DNA from: Gammaproteobacteria bacterium
Lineage (GTDB): Bacteria > Pseudomonadota > Gammaproteobacteria > Steroidobacterales > Steroidobacteraceae
Length of the DNA stretch: 58,734 nt
NCBI GenBank assembly: GCA_027366635.1
Contig: DAHXNE010000073.1
Coordinates: forward strand, 1-58,734
Direction: 5' to 3'
Shown piece by piece: positions 33,579 through 42,322 of this stretch. Under the pieces are notes generated by a model. It had not been told where the DNA came from and made no database searches. It was given only the letters and a program-made list of their open reading frames with translations. A program made the translations under genes and the position numbers. Every line of letters starts with the position of its first letter. Position 1 is the first letter of the stretch.

Positions 33579-34862
33579 TCATGCGATGCGCAGGCGCAGC
33601 GGCAACGGCTCGTTGAGCTGATCGAGGAATGCCTGGCGCTGCGCGGGCTCGAGGCGCGCCCAGTCGAGCTTTCCGGAACTCATACCCAGCAGTTGCGTAT
33701 CTGTGACCGTCGCATGCGCGTGCGCACGACTGCGCCAACGGCGCGGCAGACGCTTGGTGTCGCCCTGCTTACACAAATCGATGACGGCGGCCGCGACCTG
33801 CGCGTCGAGTGTCAGCTCGCTGTGAGCCGCCCGTGTGTAATACGCTCGAATACCCGTGGGAGCCGCGCTGAAGGTGGGTACGGTGCCGTCACCGCCGCGG
33901 GTCACCGTGTACACGAAGCCATCCTCCCCCCGCTGCGCCGCGGTCACGGTCGCGCGGGAAACGCCCGCGATGGCGATGAAGCGCTGGTCGGGCTCCGGCA
34001 GCATGCCTTGCAGCCGGTTGGCGCGCTCGAGCAGCGCCAGTCTCGGCGCCGGCGCGGTCAACGGCCACTGCATCGGATCGGTGAGGTCGGGGCCATCCTG
34101 GTGCGCGCCGGGCAACATCTGATACAGGCTGGGGAATCCGGTCCACACGTGCTCGGCCAGCTCCAGAGTCGAATGACCGAGATCGAGCCGCGCGATGTTT
34201 CGCACCACCGAGTAGGTCCCCCGCAATGCCTGCAGGGGCGCGAAGGCTCCGCGGTTGGGCGTGCCGAGCAACACAACGCGCTCGACGTGCCGGGTGCCCG
34301 GCAGCGCCAGCGCCGCTCGGCTCACCAATCCCCCCATGCTGTGGGCGACGATGGCGACCGCCTGCCCCGAATGCTCGCGCAACCGGGTCGCCAGATCCTG
34401 CCCGAGCGCCTCGATGTCCAAACGCCAGTCGTAATCATACAGCGTGACCGCGAACCCCGCGGCCCGCAGCCGCAATTTGAGCTTCAGATGCGAGTAGAGC
34501 ACGGCGCCGAGCGGCACGATCGGCGCGCCCTGAGCGGGGTCTAGCCAGCGCAGACGGCCAGCCTGGATGTCGTGCGGATCGAGCCACAGCACGTCATCGG
34601 GCAGCGGCTCGCGCCGACGCAGACCAAGCTGCGACCCGAGGATACCGGGCACGACGAACACGTGCGGGAGCGACGCGTCGGAGCCCTGCCGCGCCGCCGC
34701 AGCGGCCAGCTCGCGCAGCTGACGGTATTCGGGCGCGCCGAAGTACGCCTCGAGCGCTTGCACCTGTTGGCCCTCCAACAGGAGCCGCTCGACAACGATG
34801 TCACTACGACAGAAGCGGTCGTACGGGGTGACGTGATCGGTGAGTGCGTTGAATCGGCCCAC
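33579..34862 (-). CDS. Lipase/LCAT-like alpha/beta-hydrolase
   Basis: A 427-residue alpha/beta-hydrolase related to lecithin:cholesterol acyltransferase-type esterases. HVFVVPGILGSQLGLRR is the oxyanion-hole HGxxG-like strand, IVAHSMGGLVSR carries the nucleophile Ser175, GGDGTVP the acid, and AAHSELTL the histidine. No signal peptide is seen, so it is probably cytoplasmic. It starts at GTG 34862 without a strong ribosome-binding site. The last 60 residues contain a basic His/Arg-rich linker and a helical tail. Substrate unknown; it lies downstream of oxyR on the same strand. Confidence 0.8.
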   Translation of the reverse strand: MGRFNALTDHVTPYDRFCRSDIVVERLLLEGQQVQALEAYFGAPEYRQLRELAAAAARQGSDASLPHVFVVPGILGSQLGLRRREPLPDDVLWLDPHDIQAGRLRWLDPAQGAPIVPLGAVLYSHLKLKLRLRAAGFAVTLYDYDWRLDIEALGQDLATRLREHSGQAVAIVAHSMGGLVSRAALALPGTRHVERVVLLGTPNRGAFAPLQALRGTYSVVRNIARLDLGHSTLELAEHVWTGFPSLYQMLPGAHQDGPDLTDPMQWPLTAPAPRLALLERANRLQGMLPEPDQRFIAIAGVSRATVTAAQRGEDGFVYTVTRGGDGTVPTFSAAPTGIRAYYTRAAHSELTLDAQVAAAVIDLCKQGDTKRLPRRWRSRAHAHATVTDTQLLGMSSGKLDWARLEPAQRQAFLDQLNEPLPLRLRIA

Positions 34863-34892
34863 AACGGCGGGATTATGCCATGTCAGCGCCGA

Positions 34893-35813
34893 TCAGCGGC
34901 TCCCGGCGTGTACGGCCTGCGCGCCGCGCTCCGCGACGATCGCGCAGAGCGCCTCGATTGCCGCTCGGCGCGCGGTTGTCTTGCGCCACACGGCGCCCAG
35001 CTGGCGAGTGGGCGCAGGTCGTGCGAACGGCACGACCGCGACGCCGCGCGCGCCGCCGTACGCTCCCTCGGTGGCCAACCGCGGCAGCAAGGTGACGCCG
35101 GTGCCGGCGGCCACCATCTGCCGCAGCGTCTCGAGGCTGGTGGCGCGAAAGTCCTGTTGCTCACGTGCGCCAGCCTGGCTGCACACCGCAAGCGCCTGAT
35201 CCCGTAGACAGTGCCCTTCCTCGAGCAGCAGCAGCGGCGCTTCCGCCAAGTCGCTGACATGAATGCTCGCGCGCCGTGCGAGCCGATGCCGCTCGGGCAG
35301 CGCCGCCATGAACGGCTCGCTGAACAACTCGAGCGCCTCGAGACCCTCCAGCTCGACCGGCAGGGCCAGAATTCCCAAATCCAACTCGCCGGCCCTGAGC
35401 TTCTCGAGCATCGGCGCGGTCTGATATTCGTGCAGATGCAGCTGCAGCCGCGGCAGCGCATGTTGGATGGGGCCCAGTACGTGCGGCAGCAGATACGGAC
35501 CGATAGTCGGCAGCAGCGCCACACGCAGCGTCCCGGCGAGCGGATCGCGGTGGGTGCGCGCTAGCGTACCGACCTCCTCGCACGCCGTGATGATGCGCCG
35601 GGCACGCTCGACGATCTGCCGGCCCGCATCGGTCAGCGCCACGTTGCTCGGCTGGCGCTCGATCAGCTGCACCCCGAGAGAGGACTCCAGCTTCTTTAGC
35701 TGCGCCGACAGCGTCGGCTGGCTGACGAAGCAGCGCTGCGCGGCCCGCCCGAAGTGCCGGGTGTCGGCCACCGCCACCAGGTAGCGCAGATCTTTCAGCT
35801 TGATGTCCAGCAC
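34893..35813 (-). CDS. oxyR: Peroxide sensor OxyR (LysR family)
   Basis: A 306-residue LysR-type regulator. The N-terminal winged HTH is DLRYLVAVADTRHFGRAAQRCFVSQPTLSAQLKKLE. The redox switch GHCLRDQALAVC has Cys202 and Cys211 with the nine-residue spacing of E. coli Cys199/Cys208, so it should form the H2O2-induced disulfide. I chose GTG 35813, preceded by CGGAG 7 bases upstream, which gives OxyR's normal length; the frame also has an ATG at 35849, but that lies almost inside the promoter. Divergent from ahpC-ahpD, its expected target. Confidence 0.93.
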   Translation of the reverse strand: MLDIKLKDLRYLVAVADTRHFGRAAQRCFVSQPTLSAQLKKLESSLGVQLIERQPSNVALTDAGRQIVERARRIITACEEVGTLARTHRDPLAGTLRVALLPTIGPYLLPHVLGPIQHALPRLQLHLHEYQTAPMLEKLRAGELDLGILALPVELEGLEALELFSEPFMAALPERHRLARRASIHVSDLAEAPLLLLEEGHCLRDQALAVCSQAGAREQQDFRATSLETLRQMVAAGTGVTLLPRLATEGAYGGARGVAVVPFARPAPTRQLGAVWRKTTARRAAIEALCAIVAERGAQAVHAGSR

Positions 35814-35840
35814 GGTGGGACTCCGGGAGTTCGGTGTGAT

Positions 35841-35883
35841 TTGACTCATCTATCGAGATTATATAATCAATCGATTGGATCAA
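35841..35883. promoter_or_regulatory. Overlapping oxyR/ahpC promoter and candidate OxyR operator
   Basis: Two overlapping perfect palindromes, GATTATATAATC (35857-35868) and CAATCGATTG (35868-35877), lie between oxyR and ahpC. The first contains TATAAT on both strands. On the plus strand TTGACT (35841-35846) and TATAAT (35862-35867) have a short 15-base spacer, typical of promoters needing an activator. On the minus strand TTGATC (35883-35878) precedes TATAAT by 14 bases. OxyR operators are tandem ATxG/CxAT-like half sites; the exact fit needs footprinting. Confidence 0.55.
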
Positions 35884-35958
35884 TGAAGCGCCGCCCCGCA
35901 TGATGGCGCCCATCCCCACTGGGGAATCCAAAGCACCACTCATCGAGGAGCAAGCGAC

Positions 35959-36498
35959 ATGTTATCGATTGGCCAGCGTTTCCCCGAATTCTCCCTCACC
36001 GGCGTCGTCTCCAACGACGTCAGTAACGCCTTCCAGACATTCACGGATCAGAGTTTCCCGGACAAGTGGCTCGTGGTCTTTTTCTGGCCGAAGGACTTCA
36101 CCTTCGTCTGCCCGACCGAGATCGCCGCATTCGGCCAGCTCGAGAAGGCGTTCCAGGAGCGTGACGCCCAGGTGCTCGGCGCGAGCATCGACAGCGAATT
36201 CGTCCACCTGGCGTGGCGCTCCGAGAAGCAGGAACTGCGTAACCTGCCGTTCCCCATGCTCTCGGACATCAAGCGGCAGCTGTCGATGCAGCTCGGCATC
36301 CTGGACGCCGAAGCAGGCGTCGCCCAGCGAGCTACGTTCATCGTTGATCCGCAGGGCGTCATCCGCTTCGTCTACGTCACCGACCTGAATGTCGGACGCA
36401 GTCCCGAGGAGGTGCTGCGCGTCCTCGATGCGCTGCAGACTGACGAGCTGTGCCCGTGCAACTGGAAGCAGGGCGACGCGACGATCAAAGTGGCCTGA
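35959..36498 (+). CDS. ahpC: Alkyl hydroperoxide reductase C-type peroxiredoxin
   Basis: A 179-residue typical 2-Cys peroxiredoxin reducing H2O2 and organic hydroperoxides. The peroxidatic Cys51 lies in DFTFVCPTEI, and the C-terminal resolving cysteine in ELCPCNW (Cys165; Cys167 adjacent). GAGGAG precedes the ATG. The next gene is ahpD, which replaces AhpF as the electron donor in this type of system. Divergent oxyR probably controls it. Confidence 0.95.
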   Translation: MLSIGQRFPEFSLTGVVSNDVSNAFQTFTDQSFPDKWLVVFFWPKDFTFVCPTEIAAFGQLEKAFQERDAQVLGASIDSEFVHLAWRSEKQELRNLPFPMLSDIKRQLSMQLGILDAEAGVAQRATFIVDPQGVIRFVYVTDLNVGRSPEEVLRVLDALQTDELCPCNWKQGDATIKVA

Positions 36499-36518
36499 GG
36501 GGCGCAAGGGAGATTGCG

Positions 36519-37085
36519 ATGACTACACTGGATGCGATTCGCGATGCGCTGCCGGAATACGCGCGGGACCTGAAACTGAACCTCTCGAGCGTCCTCAGCC
36601 CGGCGGGCGCGCCCGGGCTGAGCGAGACGCAAATCTGGGCGATCGGGCTGGCCTCGGCCGCCGCTTCGCGCAACCGGCGTCTGCTCGATGCGTTCGACGT
36701 GCTGGCCCGTGCGCACCTCGATTCCGCGCAGCGCGACGCCGCACACGCGGCCGCGGCGATCATGGGCATGAACAACGTGTATTACCGGTTTACGCACCTG
36801 GTCGAGGACCGAGAATACGCCACGCTGCCGGCGCGGCTGCGGATGAACGTGATCGCCAATCCCGGAATCGCCAAGGCGGACTTCGAACTGCTCTCGCTCG
36901 CCGTTTCGGCCATCAACGGGTGCGGCGCGTGCATCGTCGCCCACGAACGCCAGGTTCGCCGGCACGACCTCGGCCGCGAGGCGGTGCAGAGCGCCGTGCG
37001 GATCGCGGCGACGGTGCATGCCGTGGCGCGGGTGCTCGAGAACCTTCCGGACGCCGACGGTGCGCAGGAGGCGCGCGCCGCGTGA
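36519..37085 (+). CDS. ahpD: Alkylhydroperoxidase AhpD
   Basis: A 188-residue all-helical protein with the redox motif AINGCGACIVAHE: Cys135 and Cys138 plus His142 form the catalytic relay that reduces AhpC. The protein has the internal duplication typical of full-length AhpD. GGGAGATTGCG precedes ATG 36519; it follows ahpC by 20 bases and forms an operon with it. Electrons normally come from dihydrolipoyl succinyltransferase/lipoamide dehydrogenase. Confidence 0.94.
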   Translation: MTTLDAIRDALPEYARDLKLNLSSVLSPAGAPGLSETQIWAIGLASAAASRNRRLLDAFDVLARAHLDSAQRDAAHAAAAIMGMNNVYYRFTHLVEDREYATLPARLRMNVIANPGIAKADFELLSLAVSAINGCGACIVAHERQVRRHDLGREAVQSAVRIAATVHAVARVLENLPDADGAQEARAA

Positions 37086-37128
37086 GCCACCGAGCCCTCC
37101 TGCACCGGATGGCAGGCGGGCTCGCGGT

Positions 37129-37716
37129 TCAAAAGACGAACGGGATGAGCATGCGCGTGCGCGCCTTGTAGGGCGGATATGCCTCGGGGAAGTGCTCCGC
37201 GAGCATCCGCTCCTCGGTGTGCGCGCTGATCACGAAGAACAGACCGACCAGCACGACCGCCGGCAGCCACAGGACACCGAGCGCCAGCACCGTGCCCAGA
37301 CCCGAGAGCACCAAGCCCGAATAAATAGGGTGGCGCACCCGCGCATAGGGTCCCGACGTCACCAGATCGTGCTGCTGGCGCATCGACATCGGGATTCCCC
37401 AATTGCCGCCGAGATACGCCCGCGCCCAGATCGCAAACGCGAAGCCCACCACGCACACCGCCACTCCGATCCCTTGCCAGGGCGCCGCCGGGTGCAGCAG
37501 CGCGGCGGGCCCGTGGACCGCGAGCCATCCGGCGAGCCCGGAGCGACGAACCAGGCGCATCACGAGAACGATCGCGACGAGCAAGCCCAGCCGGAATGTC
37601 CACGAGCGGCCTCGCCAGGTGGCGCCGCGGTCGGCCTTCTTGTTGAACAGCGCCCAAGTCCACCACAGAACGAGGAAGCCAGTCCAGAGCCCTCCAATCA
37701 GTCTTGTGGTCGTCAT
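37129..37716 (-). CDS. Isoprenylcysteine carboxyl methyltransferase-like membrane protein
   Basis: A 195-residue membrane protein with about five hydrophobic segments. The C-terminal half has the ICMT/PEMT signature: LVTSGPYARVRHPIYSGLVLSGLG, followed by EERMLAEHFPEAYPPYKARTRMLIPF, which binds AdoMet and the carboxyl group in the family. Bacterial members are of unknown substrate; methylation of a lipid or small molecule is likely. It ends convergently with ahpD and lies 9 bases downstream of yajQ on the same strand, so the two may be co-transcribed. Confidence 0.83.
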   Translation of the reverse strand: MTTTRLIGGLWTGFLVLWWTWALFNKKADRGATWRGRSWTFRLGLLVAIVLVMRLVRRSGLAGWLAVHGPAALLHPAAPWQGIGVAVCVVGFAFAIWARAYLGGNWGIPMSMRQQHDLVTSGPYARVRHPIYSGLVLSGLGTVLALGVLWLPAVVLVGLFFVISAHTEERMLAEHFPEAYPPYKARTRMLIPFVF

Positions 37717-37725
37717 GCTGCCCCC

Positions 37726-38208
37726 TCAGTCGCGAAAGTTGTTGAATTGTAGCGGCAGGTCGAGCTTGGCGCCGCGCAGCAGTTGGATCGCGGCCTGCAG
37801 ATCGTCACGTTGCTTGCCGCTGACACGCACCTTCTCGCCCTGAATGCTGCCCTGCACCTTCAGTTTCGAATCCTTCAGCAGCCGCGTGATCTTCTTGGCC
37901 GCTTCAGCGTCGACGCCGTGGTGCAGCAGCACCGCCTGGCGGGCCGCCGACAACGTGGTCTCGGGCTCCTGCGCCTCGAGGCAGGCGAGATCTATACCCC
38001 GCTTGCCCAGACGGAGCTTGAGGATCTCCAGCATCTGCTTGAGCTGGAAGTCCACCTGCGCATGCAGCGTGACGGTGAGACCGTCGAGCTCGAAGCGCGC
38101 GCCGGTGCCCTTGAAATCGAATCGTTGCGCGATCTCGCGGTTGGCCTGATCGACGGCGTTGGCCACCTCGTGCGTATTGAGCTCGGAGACCACATCGAAG
38201 GACGGCAT
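37726..38208 (-). CDS. yajQ: YajQ family nucleotide-binding protein
   Basis: A 160-residue protein with the conserved PSFDVVSELNTHEVANAVDQANREI start and the repeated ferredoxin-like halves; VSGKQRDDLQAAIQLL and DLPLQFNNFRD form the characteristic C-terminus. The UPF0234 family binds nucleotides, and in Xanthomonas a member binds c-di-GMP and controls virulence. ATG 38208 gives the exact family length; the frame remains open 61 codons upstream into the trp leader. It is divergent from the trp operon. Confidence 0.94.
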   Translation of the reverse strand: MPSFDVVSELNTHEVANAVDQANREIAQRFDFKGTGARFELDGLTVTLHAQVDFQLKQMLEILKLRLGKRGIDLACLEAQEPETTLSAARQAVLLHHGVDAEAAKKITRLLKDSKLKVQGSIQGEKVRVSGKQRDDLQAAIQLLRGAKLDLPLQFNNFRD

Positions 38209-38271
38209 GGCGGCGAACCTGGAGGCTGGAGCGGCGGGTATTGTATCCCGCGAGCCGGTGATGATAGGCTC

Positions 38272-38358
38272 ATGGCCATGCTTCAGCCGCATCCGGCCAA
38301 TCTGCAGGGGTGGTGGCGCACTCCCCATCCGGAGTGGGCCGCGGGCTGCTCGTTGTAA
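38272..38358 (+). CDS. trpL: Tryptophan leader peptide
   Basis: A 28-residue ORF, MAMLQPHPANLQGWWRTPHP followed by EWAAGCSL, with two adjacent Trp codons (38311-38316) and a third at 38335-38337. Such WWRTP-type leader peptides precede trpE in many proteobacteria. The second methionine (38278) may be the real start. The Trp codons sit immediately before hairpin segment 1 and inside segment 2 of the attenuator, so ribosome stalling there under tryptophan starvation would free segment 2. It is too short to be a normal gene but is the key regulatory element of the operon. Confidence 0.88.
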   Translation: MAMLQPHPANLQGWWRTPHPEWAAGCSL

Positions 38359-38420
38359 CCTCGCGACAGCGGTAGAACTGCCAAAACCCATTCCGGAAGA
38401 ACCGCCGGGATGGGTTTTTT
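38319..38420 (+). promoter_or_regulatory. trp operon attenuator with competing hairpins and terminator
   Basis: Segment 1 CACTCC (38319-38324) pairs with segment 2 GGAGTG (38331-38336). Segment 2 extended (GGAGTGGG, 38331-38338) can instead pair with segment 3 CCCATTCC (38387-38394), an antiterminator with one G-U pair. Segment 3 is the left arm of a 14-bp intrinsic terminator (38383-38396 with 38405-38418) that ends in six T residues (38415-38420). With ample tryptophan the 1:2 and 3:4 pairs form and transcription stops 27 bases before trpE. All three alternative helices are directly visible; the regulation follows the classical model. Confidence 0.88.
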
Positions 38421-38446
38421 ATTGCCTGACTGATTCGGAGAAAGCG

Positions 38447-39835
38447 TTGAAGCCACCGTTCGATATACCAGGGGATCTCGACACGCCGGTCTCGGCGTTC
38501 ATGAAGCTCGGAGCGTTCGCGCCCCACTTCCTGCTCGAGAGCGTCGAGGGCGGCGAGCGGCTCGGCCGCTATTCGTTCATCGGCTTCGGTGACGCCCTCA
38601 CCGTGCGTCTGGACGCAAGCGGCTTCACGATCGGCGCCGAGCGCCGCCCGGTCCCGCGCTCGGCTGCGGAACTGCTCGACGGGCTGCGCACCGCGCTCGC
38701 GCGCACGCCCGCGCCCACGCCGGACATTCCAGGCGTTCCGCTCGCGGGCGGATTGGTCGGATACGCCGCCTACGACCTGGTGCGCTTCTTCGAGCGACTC
38801 CCCGGCGCCGCCGGCAAGACCCCCGACGTGCCGGCGCTGCACTATGTCGCGCCCCGCTCATTGCTGGTGTTCGATCACCTGACACGCGGCATCGCGCTGC
38901 TGCATGCCGGTTCACAGGCGGAGCGGTCGCAACTGCGCGCCGAGATCATCCGGGCGCTGCGCGGCCCGCTGCCGCCGGCCGCGCCTCGGCACGGGCGCTG
39001 CTCCACGGCGATTCCCTCGACTAGCCGCGCGGACTATGTGCGGGGCGTCGAGCGCGTCAAGGAGCACATCGCCGCCGGCGACGTATACCAACTGGTGTTG
39101 TCGACGCGTTTCTCGGGCCAGCACGAACTCGCGCCGTTCCAGGCGTATCGCGCGCTGCGCCTGATCAATCCGTCGCCCTATATGTATTACTGCGCGCTCG
39201 GAGACCTGACCGTGGTCGGCTCCTCGCCCGAGGCGCTGGTGCGGCTGCAGGGCGGCGCGGCGCAGCTGCGCCCGATCGCCGGTACGCGGCCGCGCGCCGA
39301 CGATCCCGCGCTCGACCGCGCCCACGAGGCGCAGCTGCGCGCCGACCCGAAAGAAAACGCCGAGCACGTCATGCTCGTCGATCTGGCCCGCAACGACCTC
39401 GGTCGGGTGGCGAGCGCCGGCAGTGTGACGGTCGATCCGTACCGCTCCATCGAGCGCTACAGCCACGTGATGCACATGGTGAGCGGCGTCAAGGGCACGC
39501 TGGCCGAGGGCCGCGACGCGTTCGACCTGTTCAGCGCGGCGTTTCCGGCCGGAACCCTGGTGGGCGCGCCGAAAGTGCGGGCCATGCAGATCATCGACGA
39601 GCTCGAACCGGTAAGCCGCGGCCTCTACGGCGGCACGGTCGGTTACTTCGGCGCCCGCGGCGACATGGATCACGCCATCACCATTCGGACGCTGGTGTTT
39701 CGCCGCGACGAGTACAGCTATCAGGCCGGCGCCGGCATCGTCGCCGACAGCGATCCGCATACCGAGCACGAGGAGGTGCTCGCCAAGAGCGGCGCGATGG
39801 CGCGCGCGCTCGAGATGGCTCAGGAGGGCTTCTGA
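38447..39835 (+). CDS. trpE: Anthranilate synthase component I
   Basis: A 462-residue chorismate-utilising enzyme. [18 protein letters not shown] includes the LLES tryptophan feedback-binding motif. The C-terminal catalytic domain has [50 protein letters not shown], and the final [22 protein letters not shown] chose TTG 38447 preceded by GGAG 6 bases upstream, immediately beyond the terminator; upstream in-frame codons run through the attenuator and cannot belong to the protein. Length is slightly shorter than the usual 490. It overlaps trpG by one base. Confidence 0.93.
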   Translation: MKPPFDIPGDLDTPVSAFMKLGAFAPHFLLESVEGGERLGRYSFIGFGDALTVRLDASGFTIGAERRPVPRSAAELLDGLRTALARTPAPTPDIPGVPLAGGLVGYAAYDLVRFFERLPGAAGKTPDVPALHYVAPRSLLVFDHLTRGIALLHAGSQAERSQLRAEIIRALRGPLPPAAPRHGRCSTAIPSTSRADYVRGVERVKEHIAAGDVYQLVLSTRFSGQHELAPFQAYRALRLINPSPYMYYCALGDLTVVGSSPEALVRLQGGAAQLRPIAGTRPRADDPALDRAHEAQLRADPKENAEHVMLVDLARNDLGRVASAGSVTVDPYRSIERYSHVMHMVSGVKGTLAEGRDAFDLFSAAFPAGTLVGAPKVRAMQIIDELEPVSRGLYGGTVGYFGARGDMDHAITIRTLVFRRDEYSYQAGAGIVADSDPHTEHEEVLAKSGAMARALEMAQEGF

Positions 39836-40422
39836 TGGCGCGCCTGCTGCTGATCGACAATTACGACTCCTTCACCTACAACCTGGTACAGGCGTTCCTG
39901 GTGCTGGGCGCGGATGTGCACGTCTACCGCAACGATGCGATCGACGTGTCGCAGGCCACGGCGCTCGCTCCGACGCACCTGTGTATCTCGCCGGGTCCGG
40001 GCGCGCCGGGCGATGCCGGTGTATCCATGGACATGATCCGCGCGTTCGCCGGACGCATCCCGGTGCTCGGCGTGTGCCTGGGCCATCAGTCGATCGTCGA
40101 GGTGTTCGGTGGCAAAGTGGTGCGCGCCGGACGGCTGATGCACGGCAAGACGTCCATGATCGAACATGACGGCCTCGGGGTCTTCGCCGGTCTGCCCCGG
40201 CCGTGCGAAGTCGGACGCTACCATTCACTGATCGCCGCGCCGGACTCGCTCCCCGAGACGCTCGCCGTCAGCGCCTGGACCGAGGCGAAGGAGATCATGG
40301 GGGTGCGCCACACGACGCTCGCGGTCGAGGGCGTACAGTTTCATCCCGAGAGCATCCTCACGCCGCTCGGGGCAAGGCTGCTCGGGAACTTCCTGGAACA
40401 ACAGGCCGGGGGCGCGGCATGA
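39835..40422 (+). CDS. trpG: Anthranilate synthase component II (glutamine amidotransferase)
   Basis: A 195-residue class I glutamine amidotransferase. [16 protein letters not shown] is the typical start; [16 protein letters not shown] and [17 protein letters not shown] (nucleophile Cys) follow, and [12 protein letters not shown] carries the His and Glu of the triad. It supplies ammonia to TrpE. Start ATG 39835 overlaps the trpE stop (TGATG); the end overlaps trpD by ATGA. Sequence resembles PabA/TrpG amphibolic forms, but operon position fixes the role. Confidence 0.95.
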   Translation: MARLLLIDNYDSFTYNLVQAFLVLGADVHVYRNDAIDVSQATALAPTHLCISPGPGAPGDAGVSMDMIRAFAGRIPVLGVCLGHQSIVEVFGGKVVRAGRLMHGKTSMIEHDGLGVFAGLPRPCEVGRYHSLIAAPDSLPETLAVSAWTEAKEIMGVRHTTLAVEGVQFHPESILTPLGARLLGNFLEQQAGGAA

Positions 40423-41444
40423 CCGAGGCGCGTGAGCTGCTCGAGCGGCTGCTCGACGGCGCGGATCTGACCCAGCCGCAGGCCGAGCGCCTGCTCGTCC
40501 TGCTCACACAAGCTGACACCTCGCCGGCACTGATCGGCGCGGTGCTCGCGGCCCTGCGCGCCAAAGGGCCTGTTGCCGACGAGGTGCGCGGGTTCGCCGA
40601 GGCGATGCGCCGCTTGGCACGCCAGCCGGAGCTGCCCAGACCGGTCCGCGCCATCGATATCGTCGGCACCGGCGGGGACCGCTCCGGGAGCCTGAACATC
40701 TCCACCGGCACGGCGCTGCTGACTGCGGCTTGCGGCCTGCCGGTGGTCAAACACGGCAATCGCTCGGTCTCGAGCCGCGCCGGCAGCGCCGACGTGCTCG
40801 AGGCACTGGGACTGCGCATGCCGCTCGGGGAGCGGGCGGTCGGCGAGTGCCTGGCGCAATGCGGCTTCACATTCCTGTTCGCTCCGCACTACCACCCCGC
40901 CACCCAGGCGGTGGCCGCCGCGCGGAGCGCACTCGGGGTGCGGACGGTATTCAACATCCTCGGGCCGCTGACCAACCCGGCCCATCCGCCGCTGCGCCTG
41001 ATCGGCGCGTTCAGTCTCGAGGTCGCGGCGCTCATGGCCGATACCCTCGCGGGCATGCAGATCGAGCGGGGATTCGTGATCCACGGCGCCGAGGGCTGGG
41101 ACGAGCCGACGCCGGTCGGTCCGTTCACGGTCTTCGACGTGCGGCCGGGCCGGGTCAGACGCGAAACACGCGCGCCGGAGGATTACGGGCTACGCCGCTG
41201 CCCGCCGGCGGCCCTGATCGGCGGCGATGCCCGTCACAACGCCGAGGCACTGCGGGCGGTGCTTTCGGGGCGCGCACACGGCGCACAGCGGGACTGTCTG
41301 CTGTTGGGCGCCGCACTGGCGTTGGAGATTGCCGGCGAGGCGGCGGACCCGCAAGCCGGGATGGATCGGGCCCGCGAAGCGATTGACGACGGAACAGCGG
41401 GACGCATACTGGATACGCTGGCCCGCGCCGGGACTGCGGCATGA
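40419..41444 (+). CDS. trpD: Anthranilate phosphoribosyltransferase
   Basis: A 341-residue enzyme transferring phosphoribose from PRPP to anthranilate. The PRPP loop is [23 protein letters not shown]; the [21 protein letters not shown] region binds anthranilate and [14 protein letters not shown] and [12 protein letters not shown] are family blocks. ATG 40419 overlaps the trpG stop by four bases, and the end overlaps trpC likewise. Length is normal. Confidence 0.96.
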   Translation: MTEARELLERLLDGADLTQPQAERLLVLLTQADTSPALIGAVLAALRAKGPVADEVRGFAEAMRRLARQPELPRPVRAIDIVGTGGDRSGSLNISTGTALLTAACGLPVVKHGNRSVSSRAGSADVLEALGLRMPLGERAVGECLAQCGFTFLFAPHYHPATQAVAAARSALGVRTVFNILGPLTNPAHPPLRLIGAFSLEVAALMADTLAGMQIERGFVIHGAEGWDEPTPVGPFTVFDVRPGRVRRETRAPEDYGLRRCPPAALIGGDARHNAEALRAVLSGRAHGAQRDCLLLGAALALEIAGEAADPQAGMDRAREAIDDGTAGRILDTLARAGTAA

Positions 41445-42322
41445 GCGCCGACTTCCTTGCGCAGATGGCCGCCTCGAGCCGCGCCAGGGTCCAAGCCGCG
41501 CGGGCCGTCTGTCCAGCGGAACAGATGCTGCACCGGGCCCGCGCGCAGTCGCCCGCACCACCGCTGCGGCTCGCGCCCGGCGGGTTCGGCCTCATCGCCG
41601 AGGTGAAGCTGCGCTCGCCGGCTGCGGGATCGCTGGCGGAGTCGGCAGGCGACCTGGGGGCGCGTGTCGCAACGTATGCCAGCGCCGGCGCGGCGGCAGT
41701 CTCCGTCCTGACCGAGCCGGAGCGCTTCGAGGGCTCCCTGGAACATTTACGCGCCGCCTCGGCCCGGCTCGCCCCGCTCGGCGTGCCGACGATGCGCAAG
41801 GATTTCCTTGTGGACCCCTACCAGGTCGCCGAGGCACGCGCTGCCGGGGCCGGTGGAGTGCTACTCATCGTGCGCATACTCGAGGACGCCGAGCTCGAGG
41901 CCATGATCGAGCGTGCCCGCGATCTGGCTCTGTTCGCGTTGCTGGAGGCATTCGACGAGCGTGACATCGAGCGTCTGCATGCGCTGAGCGCCCGGGTGGG
42001 CACCCGCGGGCTGCTCGCCGGCGTCAATTGCCGCGACCTGAGCACGTTGGCGGTCGTGCCGGAGCGCCTCGAATCGTTGGCTCCGCTGTTGCCGCGCACG
42101 TTGCCGCGCGTGGCCGAGAGCGGCGTCACGAGCGCTGAGGACGCCCGCCGAATGGGCCGGGCAGGCTACGATCTGGTGCTGGTCGGCAGCGCGCTGATGC
42201 GTGCCTGCGACCCGCTTGCGCTCGCGGCAACCCTTTTGGATGCCGGCCGGGAAGGCCGGCGGCACGGTCTCGGACAAGACAGCCTGATCGGCGAAGCAGC
42301 GGGCCCGGACGGCGTCCAATGA
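41441..42322 (+). CDS. trpC: Indole-3-glycerol phosphate synthase
   Basis: A 293-residue TIM barrel forming the indole ring. GFGLIAEVKLRSPAAGSLAES contains the catalytic Lys of EVKxxSP; PTMRKDFLVDPYQVAEARAAGAGGVLLIV has the second active Lys; LLAGVNCRDLSTLAVVPE and VAESGVTSAEDARRMGRAGYDLVLVGSALM bind phosphate. It is a bit longer than the usual 265 because of a C-terminal tail rich in Gly and Arg. Not fused to trpF, which overlaps it by four bases. Confidence 0.95.
   Translation: MSADFLAQMAASSRARVQAARAVCPAEQMLHRARAQSPAPPLRLAPGGFGLIAEVKLRSPAAGSLAESAGDLGARVATYASAGAAAVSVLTEPERFEGSLEHLRAASARLAPLGVPTMRKDFLVDPYQVAEARAAGAGGVLLIVRILEDAELEAMIERARDLALFALLEAFDERDIERLHALSARVGTRGLLAGVNCRDLSTLAVVPERLESLAPLLPRTLPRVAESGVTSAEDARRMGRAGYDLVLVGSALMRACDPLALAATLLDAGREGRRHGLGQDSLIGEAAGPDGVQ

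Noticed and set aside
38159-38446. N-terminal extension of trpE through an upstream open frame
   Set aside because: This stretch contains the leader peptide in another frame and the attenuator terminator; TTG 38447 has a ribosome-binding site.
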